From Rhodospirillaceae bacterium (lineage in GTDB: Bacteria; Pseudomonadota; Alphaproteobacteria; Bin65): DNA of 64,000 bases. Positions 17,454-25,893 of the stretch are shown here, piece after piece (positions within the stretch are counted from its first letter, which is position 1; every line of letters begins with the position of its first letter). The stretch spans positions 62,001-126,000 of the forward strand of contig JAPPLJ010000060.1 in the NCBI GenBank assembly GCA_028819475.1. Reading direction: 5' to 3'. Under the pieces are notes generated by a model, which was not told the origin of the DNA, made no database searches, and worked only from the letters and a program-made list of their open reading frames with translations. The position numbers were made by a program, and so were the translations under genes.

Positions 17454-18893
17454 TCAGATGCCGGATCCGGTCCATAGGATCGGCGGTTGTTCATCCAACA
17501 GGCCCGACGCTGATTCGAAGGCTGCGGCGACCCGAACGATCAGGCTTTCGTCGTTTCGGTCGCCGACGATCTGCATGCCGATCGGCAGGCGGTCGGCGCT
17601 CAGGCCGCACGGCAAGGCGATGCCGGGCAGTCCGAGGTAACTTACCGGTACGGTGAAACGGCGATGATCGCCTGACAGGTCCGGCGGGTCGTCAATGCCC
17701 GCATGCATGCCGGGAAATACCGGCGTCAGCAGGCAATCGACATCGGCGAAAAGGTCCGCGGCAGCGCGCCGGTGCTGCCGCCGCTCGGCGACGAGCCGGT
17801 CGTAGCGGCCCGGAACCGCCTCGCGGGCCCTGGCGATATCCCGGTGCACGATCTCGCCGAACAGGGACGGGTCGGCACGGTCGTACTCGTCCGCAATCGC
17901 CTCGGCGAACTCGTGAAAAATGATTTCAGCCAGCCGGGCGGCATCGAGGGTTCTGCTGAGGAGGGGCGCGCCGACGAATCTGACCTGCGCGCCCAGGCTT
18001 TCGAAAGCGGCAACCGCGCCCGAAATGGCTTCGGCGACTTCGGGATCGAGCTCTGCGAACGAAAATCCGTCGACGAGGCCGAGACGCAATCCGTCGATTC
18101 CCCGGTGCAGGTCCCGCGCGAAATCCTCCTGCGGCAGGTCGAGCGAATTCGGGTCGCCGGGATCGTGGCCGGCCATCGCCGTCAGCAACGCGGCGGCGTC
18201 GGCAACCCGGCCGGCAATCGGCCCTGCCGTTCCGAAACTCCAGCACCTCGGAAATATCCCGCGGCTGCTGACCCGCCCATAGGTCGGCCGGATTCCGACG
18301 ACGCCGCATCGCGACGCCGGCCCGCGCACGGAGCCGCCGGCATCGGTGCCCGTCCCGCCGAGGCAAAGCCGCGCCGCCACCGCAGCGCCCGTGCCGCTCG
18401 ACGAGCCGCCGGGGTCATGGCGAAGCGACCAGGGATTTCGGGTATTCCCGAAGTGGGGATTGAAGCCGCCTTTGCCGCCGGCGGCGAATTCGTTCATGTT
18501 GGCCTTGCCGAGGATGACCGCGCCCGCCGCCTTCAGCCGCGCAACCGCCGCCGCATCCCGTTCGGCGATGCGCGCTGCACCCCGGGCCCCGTACAGCGCG
18601 GACCCGACGATTGTCGGATATCCGGCGACGTCCGTATCGTCCTTGACGACGATTGGAATGCCGTGCAGCGCGCCCCGGTCGAGGCCGTTTTTCAGTTCGG
18701 CGTCCAACGCTCCCGCTGCGGCGATGGCAAGATCGTCGTCGACCGCGATCAACGCGTTGAGCTGAGGCTGCAGCCGGTGGATTCCCTCCAGGAAATGCCG
18801 GGTCAACCCATAGACGCTGAAGGCGCCCGACCGCAGTCCGGCGCCAGCCTCGGCAATGCTCGTCGGCCAGCCTTCGGCGCTCTTGGTCGCGAT
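17454..18893 (-). CDS. Amidase (amidase signature family), non-AUG start
   Basis: 479 residues if started at ATC 18893. The Ser-Ser-Lys triad is visible: Lys in PIVVKDDTD (K84), Ser in PGGSSSGTG (about 165) and nucleophile Ser in GTDAGGSVRGPAS (S188). It hydrolyses an amide to acid and ammonia. The first ordinary start is TTG 18806, but the family's N-terminal sequence (IAEAGAGLRSGAFSVYGLTR) continues 29 codons upstream and is bounded by an in-frame TGA. GAGGG lies 8 bases before the ATC, so an AUC start or a mutated AUG is likely. Alone on the minus strand, 104 bases upstream of the radical SAM gene. Confidence 0.85.
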   Translation of the reverse strand: MATKSAEGWPTSIAEAGAGLRSGAFSVYGLTRHFLEGIHRLQPQLNALIAVDDDLAIAAAGALDAELKNGLDRGALHGIPIVVKDDTDVAGYPTIVGSALYGARGAARIAERDAAAVARLKAAGAVILGKANMNEFAAGGKGGFNPHFGNTRNPWSLRHDPGGSSSGTGAAVAARLCLGGTGTDAGGSVRGPASRCGVVGIRPTYGRVSSRGIFPRCWSFGTAGPIAGRVADAAALLTAMAGHDPGDPNSLDLPQEDFARDLHRGIDGLRLGLVDGFSFAELDPEVAEAISGAVAAFESLGAQVRFVGAPLLSRTLDAARLAEIIFHEFAEAIADEYDRADPSLFGEIVHRDIARAREAVPGRYDRLVAERRQHRRAAADLFADVDCLLTPVFPGMHAGIDDPPDLSGDHRRFTVPVSYLGLPGIALPCGLSADRLPIGMQIVGDRNDESLIVRVAAAFESASGLLDEQPPILWTGSGI

Positions 18894-18956
18894 GGCTCAG
18901 ACCCTCGTCGATAACCGGCCGTTCCGCATGGAGCGCCGTTCCGCCGCCGTTAATGC

Positions 18957-19004
18957 TTGACTCGCCATGCGAAAGGACTTTTGATAATCCGTACTATATA
19001 GCAC
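18957..19004 (+). promoter_or_regulatory. Promoter and candidate operator of the second amidohydrolase
   Basis: TTGACT (18957-18962) with TTTGAT 17 bases on or GATAAT 20 bases on as -10; the -10 is uncertain. GTACTATATAGCAC (18991-19004) is the best palindrome of the four related dyads (12 of 14 symmetric) and lies just downstream, in position for repression. Confidence 0.5.
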
Positions 19005-19060
19005 ATGGAAATGCCTTGATGGTCACGGCATCGTGCAGAGGATACGGATCGGGTGTCGTC

Positions 19061-20263
19061 ATGGGCGAGACAGCAGCACAACAGAACGGGAATGATTTTT
19101 ACCACGCGGTTGCCGATTCATATCGTCAATCGTCGAAAACGGTGGGTAAGGATTTTTTCGTTTTTGACGGCGACCGCCATCTAATCGAGCCGCTGGAAGC
19201 CTTCACCAAGTATCTGGACAAGGATTTCCAGGATCAGGCGCCGTATGTGGCGGTCGATAACGGCGGCGGTATCCGGTTTGTTGTCGAGGGGCGCATGTAC
19301 CAGAAGCCGCACGGCTGGGGCGTGGGCCGTCCGGAAGGCAACTCGGACTACCGGCCGCGCGGCGTATCCCTGACGCGGGACGAAGCCGTCCAGCATGCCC
19401 TCGACAAGCGTGACGAGGACATGGACATCACCGGCGTCGATATCGGCATGTGGATTCCCACGGGCGGCCTTTTCCTGCCGGACGTGGTCGATATCGACCT
19501 GCAATACGCCCTCATGCGGGCGCTGAACGACTGGACCGCCAAGGACTATTGCGTCGGTAAGCGCCACCTGTGGTGCGGCGCCATTCCGCTCGAGCCCGGG
19601 CGCGCCGTCGCCGAGGTCAAGCGGTGCAAGGAACTGGGCGCGTCGGCCATGTGGCTCCGGCCCAATGTCATGCAGGACGTGCGCTGGTGGACCGAGGACT
19701 GGGATCCCGTATGGGAAGCCATGACGGACAACAACATGGCGCTCCTGTTCCATGAGGCGACCGGCACCTACAACGCGACCCACAGCGCCGACTACAAGTA
19801 CGACGTCTACTGGATGGCGCATGTGGCGTCCCATCCGCTGGAAATGTGCGGCGCGCTCATCGCTATCATCGGCTACGGCGTCCTGCAGCGCCATCCCAGG
19901 CTGAACGTCATGATGTGCGAAGCCGGCGTCACCTGGGTTCCCTACTTCATCGGCCGCATGGACGAGCATGTGGAATCCCGTCCGGCCCATGAACTGAACC
20001 TGGACATGCTGCCGTCCGATTACTTCAAGCGCCAGGTCTGCATCTGCGCCTTCGAGGACGACGAGCCCCTGCTGGCCGAGACAATGGCTCTCTGGGAAGG
20101 CAGGAACATGGGATACACCAGCGATTATCCGCACTGGGATTCCAGCGGCATCAGCGGCGTCGAACGCTACCTCAACGAGTTTCCGGACATCAGCCCGGAA
20201 CACAGGGAACTGTTCTTCTCTCGGAACCTGATCGACGTGTTCAATCTGAAACCCGACGACTGA
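19061..20263 (+). CDS. Amidohydrolase family protein (Amidohydro_2), paralog 2
   Basis: 400 residues, paralog of 10949-12142. The same markers occur: FVFDGDRHLIEPLEAFTKYL, HEATG near 250, HVASHPLEM and TSDYPHWDSSG. The start at 19061 aligns with the paralog's Met (GETAAQQNGNDFY against AEPARKLNGNDRY); an earlier in-frame ATG at 18953 falls in the promoter region and would add an unrelated 36 residues. Two paralogs in one island suggests successive or stereo-different substrates, or two subunits of one enzyme. An intrinsic terminator follows the stop by about 10 bases. Confidence 0.86.
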   Translation: MGETAAQQNGNDFYHAVADSYRQSSKTVGKDFFVFDGDRHLIEPLEAFTKYLDKDFQDQAPYVAVDNGGGIRFVVEGRMYQKPHGWGVGRPEGNSDYRPRGVSLTRDEAVQHALDKRDEDMDITGVDIGMWIPTGGLFLPDVVDIDLQYALMRALNDWTAKDYCVGKRHLWCGAIPLEPGRAVAEVKRCKELGASAMWLRPNVMQDVRWWTEDWDPVWEAMTDNNMALLFHEATGTYNATHSADYKYDVYWMAHVASHPLEMCGALIAIIGYGVLQRHPRLNVMMCEAGVTWVPYFIGRMDEHVESRPAHELNLDMLPSDYFKRQVCICAFEDDEPLLAETMALWEGRNMGYTSDYPHWDSSGISGVERYLNEFPDISPEHRELFFSRNLIDVFNLKPDD

Positions 20264-20273
20264 GATCCGGGCC

Positions 20274-20310
20274 GGGCGCGGCAGTCCCTGGGGCCGCGCC
20301 CGCTTTTTTT
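20274..20310 (+). terminator. Intrinsic terminator abutting the next start codon
   Basis: Stem GGGCGCGGC (20274-20282) with GCCGCGCCC (20293-20301), then GC and seven T (20304-20310). It ends two bases before the ATG of the PrpD gene, occupying the place where its ribosome site should be. Confidence 0.8.
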
Positions 20311-20312
20311 CC

Positions 20313-21731
20313 ATGTTGGACGAAGAAATCGTCGGTCCGGTTACCGCCCGGGTTGCCGAGTGGGCGGCCGGTCTCGCCTATGGCGACATACCGTCGAATG
20401 TCGTCGAATTCACCAAGCGGTCGATTCTGGACGGCATCGGATGCGCGGTGCGCGGCCTCGAGTTCGAAACCGGCGCCCTGATCCTCGACTATGCCCGCAG
20501 TCTCAGTGCCGGAACGCCGGACGCCGGCGTCTGGGGAACCGGCATCGATCTCCCGGTTCGTACAGCGGGGCTCGTCAACGGAACGGCGGCGCACGCGCCG
20601 AACATCGGCGACTCTTTCAACGCGCATCCTGTTCACACCAACTACCTGATGCCGCAGGCGGCGATCGCCGTGGCCGAAAAAGAAGGGCTTTCCGGGCGCG
20701 ATGTGATTGCGGCCTGCGTCGCCGGCACGGAAGTCTGCCTTCGGGCGGCGGTGGCGACCGACGTCAGCGGGCGCGGCGGATATTTCGATTCGGACGGCAG
20801 GGGCTGGCAAGCGACGGGTGCGCTCGGCGCCATCGGCACCTCGGTGGCTACGGCGCGTCTGCTCGGTCTGGATCCGGGCAGAATGGTTCAGGCCCTGGTG
20901 CTCGGCGGCACGCAGCTGGCGGGGGTCTACCGTCCGTCGGGCGGCCATATGGGAAAATCGCTGTTCGCCGGCAAGGCCGTCGCCGGCGGTATCGAAAACG
21001 GCTATGTCGCCCGGACCGGGTTCGTTGCGGGATACCGGCTTTATGAAGACGGACTTTGTTTCGGATCGGGGATCGTTTCTCCAAACTATAATCTGGCAGA
21101 AGCGGCTGCCGGTCTCGGCGCGGTGTGGCGCTCGCGGGAAGTGGATTTTTGTATCCATCCCGCAAAGAAAACCTTCAATGCCAATATCGATTCGCTGCTT
21201 GAGATTCTGCGCAAGGAACGATTGAAAGCCGGCGATATCGCCCGCATAGATTTGTTGTCTGCCTATGTATCGGCTCACGGCCATGAAGAATTCCGCGAAC
21301 CGAAAAATTCGACGGAAGCCTTCAATAACCTCCGCTATATCGCTGCAGCAACGGCCATGGACGGCGACTATTGGTTCGATCAATTGTCAGAGGAGAAATT
21401 TACAGATCCCGATATCCTTCGTTTCGCATCGGAGAAAGTGAGGATCGTCCGCAGCCCGGAACTGGAGCGGCTGACCGGCCGGTCATGGCCCGGCGGCGCC
21501 GAGGTCACGACGACGGACGGTCAAAGCCACCATGTCCGTTTCACGGCGCACAAGGGCGAAATTACCAATCCTTTGACCGGGCCGGAGCTGGAAGCGAAGT
21601 TCCGCCGGATGACCGAACGCTTCGATACCCGCTGGGCCGACCGGGTCGTCGATGTCGTCGACAAGCTGGAGACACTCGACGATATGCGGGACCTGAAAGC
21701 GGCGCTCCGGCCGGATTCGGTGCGCGGTTAA
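20313..21731 (+). CDS. MmgE/PrpD family protein
   Basis: 472 residues, full length for the family: VVEFTKRSILDGIGCAVRG, then GLVNGTAAHAPNIGDSFNAH (His/Asp-rich active site) and MGKSLFAGKAVAGGIENGYV. The C-terminal lid domain carries DLLSAYVSAHGH. It is only distantly like the protein at 653-2035. The ATG follows the T tract of a strong terminator and has no Shine-Dalgarno sequence, so expression must rely on read-through, a leaderless RNA or an internal start; none of the later codons is an obvious start. Likely a dehydratase, decarboxylase or isomerase of a carboxylate. Confidence 0.82.
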   Translation: MLDEEIVGPVTARVAEWAAGLAYGDIPSNVVEFTKRSILDGIGCAVRGLEFETGALILDYARSLSAGTPDAGVWGTGIDLPVRTAGLVNGTAAHAPNIGDSFNAHPVHTNYLMPQAAIAVAEKEGLSGRDVIAACVAGTEVCLRAAVATDVSGRGGYFDSDGRGWQATGALGAIGTSVATARLLGLDPGRMVQALVLGGTQLAGVYRPSGGHMGKSLFAGKAVAGGIENGYVARTGFVAGYRLYEDGLCFGSGIVSPNYNLAEAAAGLGAVWRSREVDFCIHPAKKTFNANIDSLLEILRKERLKAGDIARIDLLSAYVSAHGHEEFREPKNSTEAFNNLRYIAAATAMDGDYWFDQLSEEKFTDPDILRFASEKVRIVRSPELERLTGRSWPGGAEVTTTDGQSHHVRFTAHKGEITNPLTGPELEAKFRRMTERFDTRWADRVVDVVDKLETLDDMRDLKAALRPDSVRG

Positions 21732-21775
21732 ATCGTATACGGATTCGCCGGGGCGTCCTGTGACCTCTTTTGGCT

Positions 21776-22552
21776 CTATGCCTGCTTTTCGCCCAATACC
21801 AGAAGCCGCCGGTTGGGCGGCAGGTAAACGAGGTGGTAGGAAATCGGCCCGTCCCGATAGCCGTAGCTCTGGATATGAAAGACCATGCCGACCGAGTCTT
21901 CGGGGAGGCAAAGGCTTTCGCATACGTCGCGGGGAAACGCCTGGCACGCAACCCTTTCGCTGAGCCGCAGAGTCGGCGTTCCGAACCTCGACCTCAGGAT
22001 TGCACGGATGTAGGTGCCGCTGAGTTCCCTGACCGGCATGTCGAGAAGATCGCCATACTTGTCGCCGGAGACGAAGAAATGGCTGACGGCGCGGAATTCG
22101 TCGTTCACGTCGACGGCGCGCTTGATGCAGACATAGAACGGGCTTTCGCCCAGGAAAGCCGCCCAGGGCTGCTCGCCCTTGACCCTCTCTATGCCGACGA
22201 CTTCCTGGCGGACCGGCAGGATCGTCTTGCCGTCGTCGTCCATGAATTTCAGATGCCAGGGGCCAAGAAGCGATTGCGGGCCGTTTACGAAAGTGCCGCG
22301 GTAATGTTTGCGAATGATGGCGCCCTGGTCATACAGGCGGCTCAGGGCTTTTTGGATGGTTCCGAGACTTGCGGGCAAAACCTCGGCCATGTCGGCTTCC
22401 GACGGTAACTTGTCGCCCGGCTTCCAGATACCCGCTTCGATCATGTGCGACAAATGCGTGGCAAGCTGGGCATATTTGGGTTGCTTCAAGACGTTTGGGT
22501 CGTTCTCTTCCTCGATCATCTGCAACAGATTTTTGAGCGCGTCGTTCGGCAT
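21776..22552 (-). CDS. GntR family transcription regulator with UTRA domain
   Basis: 258 residues. N-terminal winged helix-turn-helix about 25-95 (YAQLATHLSHMIEAG, PGDKLPSEADMAEVLPAS, ALSRLYDQGAI), then a HutC/FarR-type UTRA ligand domain (LGESPFYVCIKRAVDVN, LRLSERVACQAFP, VFHIQSYGYRDGPISYHLVYLPP). It binds DNA as a dimer and is released by a small effector, probably the pathway substrate or product. It is divergent from the TauE gene and lies inside the island with four similar dyads, so it is the obvious candidate to bind them (inference). Confidence 0.88.
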   Translation of the reverse strand: MPNDALKNLLQMIEEENDPNVLKQPKYAQLATHLSHMIEAGIWKPGDKLPSEADMAEVLPASLGTIQKALSRLYDQGAIIRKHYRGTFVNGPQSLLGPWHLKFMDDDGKTILPVRQEVVGIERVKGEQPWAAFLGESPFYVCIKRAVDVNDEFRAVSHFFVSGDKYGDLLDMPVRELSGTYIRAILRSRFGTPTLRLSERVACQAFPRDVCESLCLPEDSVGMVFHIQSYGYRDGPISYHLVYLPPNRRLLVLGEKQA

Positions 22553-22623
22553 TGGACCTGCAATTCCCCGACCCTCTTAAGGATGCTCCCCGAGCCACGG
22601 TGCCCGGCCCCTACCTACCCGTT

Positions 22624-22657
22624 TTGGAGACGCGAAGCAAACGATGCTAGATAGTTG
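22624..22657 (+). promoter_or_regulatory. Promoter with candidate operator upstream of the TauE gene
   Basis: TTGGAG (22624-22629), 18 bases, TAGATA (22648-22653). The sequence ATGCTAGATAGTTG (22644-22657) matches GTGCTATATAGTAC at 10 of 14 positions and covers the -10. It lies between the divergent regulator and permease genes. Confidence 0.45.
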
Positions 22658-22683
22658 ACGGTTAGGATCCGGGGACCTGGCGC

Positions 22684-23586
22684 ATGCAAGACCTCGCATT
22701 CAATCCTTATCTCGCGTTCGGATGGTCGGTGTTCGCGGGATTTGTCATGGCCATGGGCGGCGGCGGCGGCGGCATTCTCGCGGGCATCGGTCATATTTCT
22801 GTTCTCGGGATCGGCGATCCCAACATGATCAAGGCCGTCAATCAGATCCTCGAGTTCATCAGCCGCATCTTCTCGGTCCCCATCTATCAGCGCCAGAGAC
22901 GCATCGTCTGGCCGCTCGCTCTTGCGTTCGCAATCGGTGCGCCTTTGGGCGCCATCGCGGGTTCGTGGTTCTCGAAGAACTATCTTGGCGACATGGCCGA
23001 CTACCGGCCCGTATTCGGCGGCCTCGTGGCTCTGGTCGCGGCGCGGGTGTTGTACGAGGCCTGGACCAGGTCGCCGTCGCGCGCGGCGCGCAAGGCCGAG
23101 GCTGCCTCGGAGCGGGTGCGCCAGGCGCAGATCGATGCCGAGTCCGGCCACGCGCCGGCCGGCCACGCGCCGAAGACCCTGTCGATCGCCTGGAACCGGG
23201 TGCGCATCGCCTTCGCCGGCGAGGAGTTCGACTTCAAGCCCCTGGGCGTCGCCGCCGGCGCTTTCGGTATCTCGTTCCTCGGCGCCTCGGTCGGCGTCGG
23301 CGGCGGCTTCCTGGTAACACCGTTCATGGCGACGATCCTGCTGTTTCCGATGTACCTCGTGGCCGGTACGGCGCTGGTCGCCCTGATGGTCCCGCTGATG
23401 GCCAGCGTCCTCGCCTACATCGCCATGCATGTCCATATCGACTGGTGGCTGGTCGGGATCGAAGGCAGCGGGATCATGATCGGGTCGCTCCTGGGGCCAA
23501 TGCTCAACCGCTATATCAACGAAAGGCTGCTGAAGCTTTACGTCGCGATCATTCTATTCGCCATCGGTCTGTATTATCTGATCTAG
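22684..23586 (+). CDS. Sulfite exporter TauE/SafE family permease
   Basis: 300 residues, inner membrane, about eight helices in two halves. The first half begins with AFGWSVFAGFVMAMGGGGGG and GILAGIG; the second with LGVAAGAFGISFLGASVGVG and GGGFLVTPFM, separated by a charged cytosolic loop (about 125-175). Family members export sulfite, sulfoacetate or related organosulfur anions. Its position next to the regulator suggests export or uptake of a pathway acid, but the substrate is not shown. Confidence 0.88.
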   Translation: MQDLAFNPYLAFGWSVFAGFVMAMGGGGGGILAGIGHISVLGIGDPNMIKAVNQILEFISRIFSVPIYQRQRRIVWPLALAFAIGAPLGAIAGSWFSKNYLGDMADYRPVFGGLVALVAARVLYEAWTRSPSRAARKAEAASERVRQAQIDAESGHAPAGHAPKTLSIAWNRVRIAFAGEEFDFKPLGVAAGAFGISFLGASVGVGGGFLVTPFMATILLFPMYLVAGTALVALMVPLMASVLAYIAMHVHIDWWLVGIEGSGIMIGSLLGPMLNRYINERLLKLYVAIILFAIGLYYLI

Positions 23587-23684
23587 GCCTGCGGTATCGA
23601 TCGTAATTTTCAGTTAATTCAGAAAGACTGCAAACCGGCCCGGAACCCGGAAATTGCCCGTCCGGCTGCACAGTGGAGGCACTC

Positions 23685-24698
23685 ATGAAAGCGGTTATCG
23701 TCAATCGGTTCGGCGGTCCGGAGGTTATGGAAATGGCCGACCTGCCCGTGCCCGCGGCGGCGCCGGGCTGGGTCGTCGTCAGGGTTTCGCACGTCGGCAT
23801 CAATTTCAAGGACATCTATCTCAGGACCGGCGTCTACAAGGCCCGGCCGACCGGGCCTTCGGGCATCAGCTACGAGCCGAGATTCCCGTTCACCCTGGGG
23901 CTCGAAGCGTCCGGCGTGGTGAGCGAGGTCGGCGAGGGCGTCGATGACGTCAGGCCCGGCGACAGGGTCTGCTTCCAGGAGGGCATCGGCGCCTATGCCG
24001 AATTCGTTGCCGTTCCGGCCTGGCGCTGCGCACCGGTGCCGGACGGCGTTTCCATGGAGCTGGCGGCGGCGGTTCCGCTCCAGGGCGGGACGGCCCACTA
24101 TCAGTGCCACGGGTTCACCACCCTGGGCCCCGAAAGTTCGTGCCTGGTTCATGCCGGGGCCGGGGGAGTCGGGCATATCCTGATCCAGCTCGCCAAGCAC
24201 CAGGGCGCCCGGGTGTTCACGACCGTCGGCAGCCCCGAGAAAGCCGCCTTCGTGCGAAGCCTCGGCGCCGACGTCGTGATCGAATACCGGCATCAGTCCT
24301 TCCTCGATATCGTGAAAGAGGAAACCGGCGGAGCGGGGGTCGATATCGTCTGGGATTCGGTCGGTATCGCGACCATTCACGACAGCATCAAGTGCGCCCG
24401 CAGGCGCGGCATCTGCATTCTGTTCGGGTCGGTCTCCGGGCAGGTTCACGCCGTCGAGCCGCTGGCGCTCGGCGCTGCCGGCTCGGTCCTGCTCACGCGC
24501 AGCCACCTGGAACATTTCACCAGCAATGCCGAGGAGGTCCGCACGCAGGCGCGGGAACTCTTCGACGGCATTCTCGAAGGCTGGCTGAAGGTGACCATCG
24601 ACCGGGTCCTGCCGTTCGGGGACTATGCGGAAGCGCAGCGGGTGCTCGAGGATCGTGAGAATATGGGCAAGGTTCTGCTCAGGGTGTCGGACGATTGA
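23685..24698 (+). CDS. Zinc-independent quinone oxidoreductase-like MDR protein
   Basis: 337 residues of the medium-chain dehydrogenase superfamily, quinone oxidoreductase branch. The N-terminal GroES-like part has FKDIYLRTGVYK and GLEASGVVSEVGEGV; the NADPH site is HAGAGGVGHILIQLAKHQGA at about 145-165. Cysteine zinc ligands are absent. The ATG has GGAGG five bases upstream. It follows the TauE gene by about 100 bases in the same direction and is likely cotranscribed. It reduces a quinone or enone; substrate unknown. Confidence 0.88.
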   Translation: MKAVIVNRFGGPEVMEMADLPVPAAAPGWVVVRVSHVGINFKDIYLRTGVYKARPTGPSGISYEPRFPFTLGLEASGVVSEVGEGVDDVRPGDRVCFQEGIGAYAEFVAVPAWRCAPVPDGVSMELAAAVPLQGGTAHYQCHGFTTLGPESSCLVHAGAGGVGHILIQLAKHQGARVFTTVGSPEKAAFVRSLGADVVIEYRHQSFLDIVKEETGGAGVDIVWDSVGIATIHDSIKCARRRGICILFGSVSGQVHAVEPLALGAAGSVLLTRSHLEHFTSNAEEVRTQARELFDGILEGWLKVTIDRVLPFGDYAEAQRVLEDRENMGKVLLRVSDD

Positions 24699-24724
24699 CC
24701 CGGATCGACCCGTCGTCCTGAGCG

Positions 24725-24740
24725 GCGCTCCGGAGAGCGC
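24725..24740. terminator. Small hairpin between convergent oxidoreductase genes
   Basis: Perfect stem GCGCTC/GAGCGC with CGGA loop in the 57-base gap between two converging genes. No T tract on either side, so terminator activity is uncertain. Confidence 0.3.
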
Positions 24741-24755
24741 GGATCGAACGGCGCT

Positions 24756-25769
24756 TCACGCCACCGTCAGCACGAACTTGCCGATATGGTCCCCGGCCTC
24801 CAGCGCGGCGTGGGCGGCGGCGGCGTCCTTCAGGTCGAACGTATCCTGGATGACCGGCGCGATCCGCCCGGACTCGAGCAGGGGCCAGACGTCCGCGCGC
24901 AGGCCGTCTGCGATCGCCGCCTTGGCCCCGACCGATTGCGGCCGCAGCGTCGAGCCGGTGAAGGTCTGCCGTTTCATCATCAGCAGGCCGAAATTCACCT
25001 CGGCCTTCGCGCCGCCGAGCAGGGCGATCGTGACCAGCCGCCCATCCAGGGCAAGGCACTTCTGGTTGCGCGGGACATAGGGGCCCGCAACCATGTCCAG
25101 GATAACGTCGGCGCCCCGGCCGCCGGTCATGTCGTTGACGATATCGACGAAGTCCTCGTTGCGGTAGTTGATCGCGCGCGCCGCGCCCAGCTCCTCGCAG
25201 GCGGCGCATTTGTCGACCGTGCCGGCGGTCGCGAGCACCGTCGCGCCGCGCGCCGCGGCGACTTGGATCGCCGTGGTGCCGATGCCGCTGGCGCCGCCGT
25301 GGACCAGCAGGGTTTCGCCGGATTGCAGCCGGCCGCGCATGAAGACGTTGGTCCAGACGGTGAAGAAGGTCTCCGGCAGCGCCGCCGCCCGCACCATGTC
25401 GTAGCTTCGGGGAACCGGCAGGCAATGCGCCGCCGGCAGGGCGCAATATTCGGCATAGCCGCCGCCGGGGGCGAGGGCGCACACACGGTCGCCGACGGCG
25501 ACTCCCGCCGCCCCGTCTCCCAATGCGGCGATTTCCCCGGCGACCTCTAGGCCGGGCAGGTCCGACGCGCCGGGCGGCGGCGGATAGCTGCCGGCGCGCT
25601 GCGCCAGGTCCGGCCGGTTCACGCCCGCCGCGGCGGTCCTGATCAGAACCTCGCCGTCGCCCGGCGCGGGAACAGGCCGGCGAGCGGGCTTCAGCACCTC
25701 CGGTCCGCCATGCTCGGTTATCTCGATCGCAGTCATCGTGTCGGGCAGGCCGGCGGGCAGGGCGGTCAT
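24756..25769 (-). CDS. NAD(P)H quinone oxidoreductase, PIG3 (TP53I3)-like
   Basis: 337 residues, MDR family. The sequence VNRPDLAQRAGSYPPPPGAS and DLPGLEVAGEI is the PIG3 pattern, with NADPH motif HGGASGIGTTAIQVAAARGA near 155-175 and LGGAKAEVNFGLLMMKRQTF later. No zinc-ligand set. The start may be 25769 or the ATG at 25736 (MTAIEITEHGG), which fits the family N-terminus better. It is a different subfamily from the protein at 23685. Stand-alone gene, convergent to it. Confidence 0.88.
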   Translation of the reverse strand: MTALPAGLPDTMTAIEITEHGGPEVLKPARRPVPAPGDGEVLIRTAAAGVNRPDLAQRAGSYPPPPGASDLPGLEVAGEIAALGDGAAGVAVGDRVCALAPGGGYAEYCALPAAHCLPVPRSYDMVRAAALPETFFTVWTNVFMRGRLQSGETLLVHGGASGIGTTAIQVAAARGATVLATAGTVDKCAACEELGAARAINYRNEDFVDIVNDMTGGRGADVILDMVAGPYVPRNQKCLALDGRLVTIALLGGAKAEVNFGLLMMKRQTFTGSTLRPQSVGAKAAIADGLRADVWPLLESGRIAPVIQDTFDLKDAAAAHAALEAGDHIGKFVLTVA

Positions 25770-25893
25770 CGGCGCGGTCTCGCGGTCGTTGAACGGGGAT
25801 GCAGCGACCGATAGCAGATCGCCGCTGCGGAATCAGCATTTGATCGGGCGCACCCGCCCGCTACACTGGCCGCGGCAATCGAGGAGCCGGACC

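Noticed and set aside
18953..19060. ATG at 18953 as start of the second amidohydrolase
   Set aside because: The extra 36 residues have no counterpart in the paralog, and the segment contains the promoter and the dyad.
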